Below are positions 59,798 to 64,000 of a DNA stretch of 64,000 nucleotides, in pieces. Each line of letters starts with the position of its first letter. The first letter of the stretch is position 1. Origin of the DNA: Enterovibrio calviensis DSM 14347 (GTDB lineage: Bacteria; Pseudomonadota; Gammaproteobacteria; Enterobacterales; Vibrionaceae); the NCBI RefSeq assembly GCF_000621165.1, contig NZ_JHZA01000008.1, positions 248,001 through 312,000 of the forward strand, given 5' to 3'. A program made the translations under genes and the position numbers. The notes beneath the pieces were generated by a model. It was not told the DNA's origin, did no database searches, and was given only the letters and a program-made list of their open reading frames with translations.

Positions 59798-60030
59798 TGA
59801 ATTGCACTCCAAAACGGCAATGTTATTGATAAAAACAACAAGAGTTTAACACTGTACAGTGATAACCCACTCAACAATTGTGGATTTCAGATCACAGTCT
59901 GAAATTTTATTTCGTAACTGTTTAGAATCATAAACCGTAAAAAAGTTCGGTATCATATGGGAAATGCGAGAATTGTGTCATTTTTCAGTCAACTCCCTTT
60001 GAATCATTACCTTACGGCTATAGGAGCACC

Positions 60031-60903
60031 ATGAGTACACAACTTGAGGCTTTGTTATCACGGCTGAATTTGGAAAAACTTGATGAAGGTTTATACCGAG
60101 GACAAAGTGAAGATCTTGGTTTGCCGCAGGTTTATGGCGGTCAAGTTATCGGACAAGCACTATCGGCAGCCAAAGGAACCGTGGAAAGCGATCGCTTTGT
60201 GCATTCTTTCCATAGCTACTTCTTGCGCCCAGGTGACTCAGAGCAGCCAATCATTTACGACGTAGAAAATCTGCGCGATGGACTAACCTTTTCAACACGT
60301 CGCGTGAAAGCTGTACAAAAAGGCAAACCGATCTTTTACCTCACGGCTTCTTACCAATTGAATGAACCAGGCATTGAGCACCAATTCTCTATGCCAGACA
60401 TCAAAGGCCCAGAAGGTTTGATGTCAGAGCGCGAACTCGTGGCTTCGGTTGCCCAACACTTGCCTAAATTCGTCATTGATACGTTTGGTGGTGAGCGTCC
60501 AATTGAAGTGCGTCCTGCTGTGGTCATTAACCCTCTTGCGCCTGAAAAACTAGAAGCTAAGCAATACTTGTGGATCCGCGCAAACGGCAAAATGGAGGAC
60601 GATTTACGAATCCACCAATATTTGCTCGGCTATGCGTCAGACTGGGGCTTTTTAACCACGGCTCTGCAACCTCACGGCGTTTCTTTGATGACACCGGGTA
60701 TGAAGGTCGCCACCATTGATCATGCAATGTGGTTCCACCGTGAATTCCGGATGGATGAATGGTTGCTGTTCGTCATCGATAGTCCATCTGCCAGTGGCTC
60801 GCGTGCGTTGGTTCGCGGTAGCTTCTACAACCAGCAAGGTGAGTTGGTGGCGTCAGCGGTACAAGAAGGGTTAGTGCGCAGCAACATCAAAATGCCGAAA
60901 TAA
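60031..60903 (+). CDS. tesB: Acyl-CoA thioesterase II
   Basis: A 290-residue double hot-dog thioesterase that hydrolyses medium- and long-chain acyl-CoA. Diagnostic sequences are [27 protein letters not shown] and, in the second half, [19 protein letters not shown] with the catalytic Asp (of D204-T228-Q278 in E. coli) in IDHAMW. RBS AGGAG seven bases before ATG 60031. Monocistronic, ends at a strong terminator. Confidence 0.95.
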   Translation: MSTQLEALLSRLNLEKLDEGLYRGQSEDLGLPQVYGGQVIGQALSAAKGTVESDRFVHSFHSYFLRPGDSEQPIIYDVENLRDGLTFSTRRVKAVQKGKPIFYLTASYQLNEPGIEHQFSMPDIKGPEGLMSERELVASVAQHLPKFVIDTFGGERPIEVRPAVVINPLAPEKLEAKQYLWIRANGKMEDDLRIHQYLLGYASDWGFLTTALQPHGVSLMTPGMKVATIDHAMWFHREFRMDEWLLFVIDSPSASGSRALVRGSFYNQQGELVASAVQEGLVRSNIKMPK

Positions 60904-60961
60904 CACTTTAGCTTCTTTGCACTCAGAGTCTGAGTTGGCAATGTTCGGCGCATTCATCAGC

Positions 60962-60990
60962 AAAAAGGCCAGCATCATGCTGGCCTTTGT
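60962..60990. terminator. Bidirectional terminator
   Basis: aaaggccagca (60964-60974) and tgctggccttt (60978-60988), an 11-base stem with a three-base loop, with A-run on the left and T-rich ttgttatttt on the right. It serves tesB and the convergent porin gene. Confidence 0.92.
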
Positions 60991-61023
60991 TATTTTCGAG
61001 GTCATGCTAACAACGCTATGTCA

Positions 61024-61947
61024 TTAGAAATCGTAGCGGATACCCGCTTGAAGCTGGTCATCTTTACCCGTGATACCTTCAAATTTGTAACCTGCGTAAG
61101 TGCGAAGGTGACCATTGAATTTGTAAACCGCCTCTAGTGCGAAGTTGTTGGCTTCTTCTGTGGTGGTATTATCAAACTCACCAAAGTTGTAAACACCGAC
61201 CACTGCAAGCTGCTTAGTCGCCTTGTACTTAGCCGACACTTCATAGCCGGTGTAATCAACGTTACTTTTCGACGCCATGGTGTAAAGCGCACCAAGCGTA
61301 AAGGCATCTTGCTTGTACTGTGCAGCAAGGTTGATTTGGTCATCGCTGTCCGTGCCTGCATCTTGTGAAACATAGCCTGCACCCACTGCGAACGCGCCAA
61401 AGTCGTAAAGCGCTGAAATACCTACGCTATCTGCGTCTTTCTCATCAGCAGCAATGTAGTTTGCTTGGATGCTCAGACCGTCAAATTCGCCTGAATACAG
61501 GAAGTTGTTCTCGCGCTTGTCTTTGTTGCCTGAAACCACATCCGCAGCGTCACCGCCGAACGTAGCCATGGTGTCCGTGATATCAGTCAGTTGAACTTGC
61601 GCAGAGTCTTGCTTGCCGTAAGAAAGCTCGCCTGCTGAAAAACCTAAACCCGCGAAGAAGTAACGGTTGGTTAAGCTGTCTGCATCAGACAACTCTGCTT
61701 CATATTTACCAAAGCCGTATAGCTCATCAGAAATTTCGGTTTTGCCTTTCAGGTTAACGCGAGCACGTGACTTGTCTTTGAACGAGCTGTTTTCCGTGCT
61801 TTCGTTGTTATCAGAAACGTTGAAGCGTGCTTCAGCACGACCACCAACTTTCAGTGTTGTGCCGTCCGCGTCGTATACCGTTGCGGCGAAAGAAGGGGCG
61901 GATACCAAAGCGCCAAGAATCGCGGAGGCCAATACTGCTTTTTTCAT
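61024..61947 (-). CDS. OmpU/OmpC-type trimeric porin
   Basis: A 307-residue general porin. Signal peptide MKKAVLASAILGALVSAPSFAA, then the typical first strand TVYDADGTTLKVGGRAEARFNV, many Gly/Asp/Tyr-rich strands, the L3 constriction-loop region (ADVVSGNKDKRENNF) and the C-terminal aromatic strand DQLQAGIRYDF required for BAM assembly. Such porins pass small solutes and in vibrios are controlled by ToxR or OmpR; the long 330-base upstream region could carry such sites. RBS AAGGA nine bases before the ATG. Confidence 0.92.
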   Translation of the reverse strand: MKKAVLASAILGALVSAPSFAATVYDADGTTLKVGGRAEARFNVSDNNESTENSSFKDKSRARVNLKGKTEISDELYGFGKYEAELSDADSLTNRYFFAGLGFSAGELSYGKQDSAQVQLTDITDTMATFGGDAADVVSGNKDKRENNFLYSGEFDGLSIQANYIAADEKDADSVGISALYDFGAFAVGAGYVSQDAGTDSDDQINLAAQYKQDAFTLGALYTMASKSNVDYTGYEVSAKYKATKQLAVVGVYNFGEFDNTTTEEANNFALEAVYKFNGHLRTYAGYKFEGITGKDDQLQAGIRYDF

Positions 61948-62227
61948 TTTCTAACATCCTTTTTAAATTGAGGCTTTCTTGCCATCTCATTTTCGAGAAA
62001 GCCAAGGTAGACGTTTAAAATGAACGTTAGGTGACTGTTCTATGACGTTTTTGGTGGAAAAAAATGTCATTTTGATGACTGCAAACATGGCTCGCAAAAC
62101 CACGAAACGCAACAGTCGATTTCATCATCCCAACCAAAAAATGTATGTACTGGCGTGGTTCAACGAATAGAAAAAGCGGCAAGTCACCCTATGGACGCGA
62201 ACAGCTTTTGGCTAACAAACAGAAAAA
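61948..62227. other. Long upstream region of the porin gene
   Basis: AT-rich stretch of ~280 bases that should hold the porin promoter and activator sites (minus strand). I do not recognise a definite ToxR, OmpR or CRP box, and no gene is present. Confidence 0.5.
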
Positions 62228-62258
62228 AACCTGCACACTGACGGTAGCAGTGTGCAGG
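62228..62258 (-). terminator. Terminator of the ABC exporter gene
   Basis: cctgcacactg (62230-62240) and cagtgtgcagg (62248-62258) form a perfect 11-base stem with a seven-base loop. On the minus strand the stem is followed by a seven-T run. It lies 24 bases after the mdlB stop. Confidence 0.95.
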
Positions 62259-62281
62259 CTCTCGCTTAATTGAAGTAACGT

Positions 62282-64000
62282 TTACTCGGTGATGGTTGCG
62301 TCACCACACGCGATTTGCTCAAGCTCCACCAAATGCGCTTTCGTTTGCTGGAGCTGGTACATTTGCCAATAGCGCCCTTTGTTCGCCAGCAACTGTTGAT
62401 GGTTGCCCTGCTCTTCCACGTTACCGCGATGCAGCACCAAAATATTATCGGCGTCCGCTATGGTCGAGAGACGGTGGGCAATCACCACAATCGTCATGGT
62501 GTGGCGTAACGACGATAAGGCTCGCTGAACACGCTCTTCCGTGCCCGAGTCGATATTGGCTGTCGCTTCATCCAAGATCAATATTCGAGGACGCTCCACT
62601 AACACTCGTGCCAATGCCAGCAATTGTTTTTGGCCAGCCGATAAGGTGACATCACCCGTTCCTATCAGGGTGTCTAATCCTTTAGGAAGGTGTTGAACAT
62701 AATCGGCCAAATCCACCTGATCCAGTGCCTGCCAAATCGCTTCGTCAGAGACTTCTCGGCCTAGGGTGACGTTTTCTCGAAACGACGCCGACAACACGTG
62801 CGGGTCTTGTTGCACCATCGCAATACCGGTGCGCATCGCGTTTTGTGTCAGTGACGAAATCGAGCGTCCACCGAGCTTTATTGACCCTGCCTGCACTGGG
62901 TAGAAACCCATCATCAACGACGCCAAGGTGCTTTTTCCGCTGCCCGTGTGACCCACAAGTGCAAGGAAGCCGCCTTCTTTGACCGAAGCATTGATATCCA
63001 TCAGCACTGACGTTTTGCCGTCGTAACTAAAGGTAAGATCTGAAATTTCGATGTCGCCATTTCCAATCGGTGCATCATCACTGCCGTATTGGTGCGGTTT
63101 GGCATCCATCAGTTCAAACAATCGCTCGCCCGCCATGATGGCTTGCTGCAACAATGACAAACGCTGCATCAGCTCAATCAGCGGTTCTGTCACACGGCCG
63201 AGGTAGCTGATGAAGGCATAAAGCACACCGACACCAATCACTTCATGGCCCTGCCAGCCGAAGATCACCACCAAAGACACCAGGGCGACACCAGACATCA
63301 AATCAATCAAGGGACGAAGTAGAACGCCGTTGATTTTGACAATCTTCACTTCAGTTGTCAGGTGTTGATCGGTCAATGAAGAAAATCGCTCAGAAAAGCG
63401 CTGCTCTTGCCCCATCAACTGAATCAAGCTCATGCCTTGAATCGATTCACTCATCACGCTGTTAATGTCTGTCAGCAAATCGCGGGAGTCGCGATACGCT
63501 GGCGATGAACGACGTTGATAGAGAAACATCACCAAGACCACGGATGGCAGCAAAACTGCCACCACAATGGTGAGAGTCGGGCTTAGTAAATACATGGCCA
63601 CCAACATGGCGGTGATCAGCGCCACGCTGTTTAAAAAGCTCGCGATGACCTGAACGTAAAGCTCTTTGAGCGATTCCGTATCATTGGTGACCCGCGATAC
63701 CAGCTTACCCGCAGGCACATAATCAAACGCCGACAAAGGCTGATTAATGATGCTGGCATACACTTTTTTGCGGATGGTCTGCACGATGTTAATCGCGATG
63801 CGACTAAAACGCAGGCCATAGCTGTAGTGCAGTGAGGCCGAGAGCACAGTCGCGCCGATATACCCTATCGCCAGCAGCCACAGCGCGGTAGGCGGGAAAT
63901 AATCTTGCGCCAAGTAGTCATCAAGGAAGATGCGGATCAGCCAAGGGCCACTCACATCAGCAATGGCGGCGAATAAAAGAAGCACCGCAGCAATCGCGAA
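62282..64000 (-). CDS. mdlB: MdlB/SmdB-type ABC exporter (5' end beyond the window)
   Basis: The last 572 residues of an ABC exporter half-transporter. The frame is open to the right edge (codons reading F-A-I-A-A before the listed GTG), so the start lies outside. The TM domain (~1-300) is followed by an ATPase domain with Walker A GHTGSGKST, Q-loop MVQQDP, signature LSAGQKQLLALARVL, Walker B ILILDEATANIDS and H-loop AHRLST. The signature reads LSAGQ rather than LSGGQ, as in MdlB of enterobacteria. With a partner MdlA half it would form a heterodimeric multidrug or lipid exporter; mdlA is expected just beyond the right edge. Confidence 0.9.
   Translation of the reverse strand, partial: FAIAAVLLLFAAIADVSGPWLIRIFLDDYLAQDYFPPTALWLLAIGYIGATVLSASLHYSYGLRFSRIAINIVQTIRKKVYASIINQPLSAFDYVPAGKLVSRVTNDTESLKELYVQVIASFLNSVALITAMLVAMYLLSPTLTIVVAVLLPSVVLVMFLYQRRSSPAYRDSRDLLTDINSVMSESIQGMSLIQLMGQEQRFSERFSSLTDQHLTTEVKIVKINGVLLRPLIDLMSGVALVSLVVIFGWQGHEVIGVGVLYAFISYLGRVTEPLIELMQRLSLLQQAIMAGERLFELMDAKPHQYGSDDAPIGNGDIEISDLTFSYDGKTSVLMDINASVKEGGFLALVGHTGSGKSTLASLMMGFYPVQAGSIKLGGRSISSLTQNAMRTGIAMVQQDPHVLSASFRENVTLGREVSDEAIWQALDQVDLADYVQHLPKGLDTLIGTGDVTLSAGQKQLLALARVLVERPRILILDEATANIDSGTEERVQRALSSLRHTMTIVVIAHRLSTIADADNILVLHRGNVEEQGNHQQLLANKGRYWQMYQLQQTKAHLVELEQIACGDATITE

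Noticed and set aside
56124-60903. Unusual gene order around ffs
   Set aside because: The atl-ffs-ybaY-tesB grouping is the ordinary arrangement also seen in enterobacteria, apart from extra genes between.
1-64000. CRISPR arrays, prophage or transposase genes
   Set aside because: I found no direct-repeat/spacer arrays, no integrase, transposase or phage structural genes in any frame. The repeats present are palindromic intergenic or short tandem units only.

Overview
The window reads as a chromosomal segment of a marine gammaproteobacterium of the family Vibrionaceae (inference). Support comes from HdfR, SpeG, YbaY, TesB, Atl, YqhD and YehS homologues of Vibrio/enterobacterial type, an atl-ffs-ybaY-tesB neighbourhood, an OmpU-like porin, two BCCT osmolyte carriers, and a short palindromic repeat (core tatacccaagcaa...ttgggtata) scattered between genes. 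Enterovibrio, Grimontia or Photobacterium are plausible, but sequence reading alone does not fix the genus. Genes are dense, mostly with clear Shine-Dalgarno sites and several GTG or TTG starts; the far right gene runs off the edge.

Layout. 1-3.5 kb: tail of an unknown gene, a 7-bp tandem repeat, an FKBP isomerase, and a DnaQ-like exonuclease coupled to a cNMP/CBS/DUF294 protein. 3.6-8.1 kb: two tandem near-duplicate BCCT transporters and a divergent stand-alone BLUF blue-light sensor. 8.2-21.3 kb: a dicarboxylate/amino-acid symporter with a divergent LysR regulator, a chemoreceptor, HdfR, a class-V aminotransferase, an EAL phosphodiesterase, and a secreted lipase-like hydrolase followed by a membrane-anchored periplasmic protein. 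22-24.6 kb: a Rieske monooxygenase and its reductase (GbcAB-like, betaine demethylation), which fits with the betaine carriers. 25-28.9 kb: a small secreted protein, a FocA-like channel, a DEAD-box helicase and YehS.

28.9-40.9 kb is the most unusual region: an ArsR-family regulator with a vicinal Cys pair (C91-C92) sits between two minus-strand transcription units. One unit is an apparent eight-gene operon: ABC permease, solute-binding protein, ABC ATPase, OsmC-like peroxidase, a diiron protein with the ligand spacing of cyanobacterial aldehyde-deformylating oxygenase, an acyl-reductase-like SDR, an RND/MMPL exporter and a LolA-like periplasmic protein. The other unit is an ArsP-type permease followed by the second ABC permease, divergent from an outer-membrane barrel protein. 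Both control regions carry a similar ATATCAA-N6-TTGATAT-type site, so the whole locus looks like one ArsR-controlled, envelope-spanning system that takes up, chemically alters and exports a (possibly lipidic or organoarsenical) compound. The substrate is inference.

41-49.6 kb: YqhD aldehyde reductase, a VOC protein, two GNAT acetyltransferases, a Cys-rich lipoprotein, an OYE-family oxidoreductase, a YeeE-type sulfur permease and SpeG. 49.9-53.3 kb: an NAD-salvage locus, NrtR repressor divergent from prs-nadV, with two perfect inverted repeats as probable operators. 53.4-64 kb: a LysR/LysE pair, small membrane proteins (one of 35 aa), 4.5S RNA (ffs), Atl, YbaY, TesB, a porin and an MdlB-type ABC exporter. 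Several unrelated short tandem repeats (7, 14, 15, 15 and 18 bp units) occur across the window.
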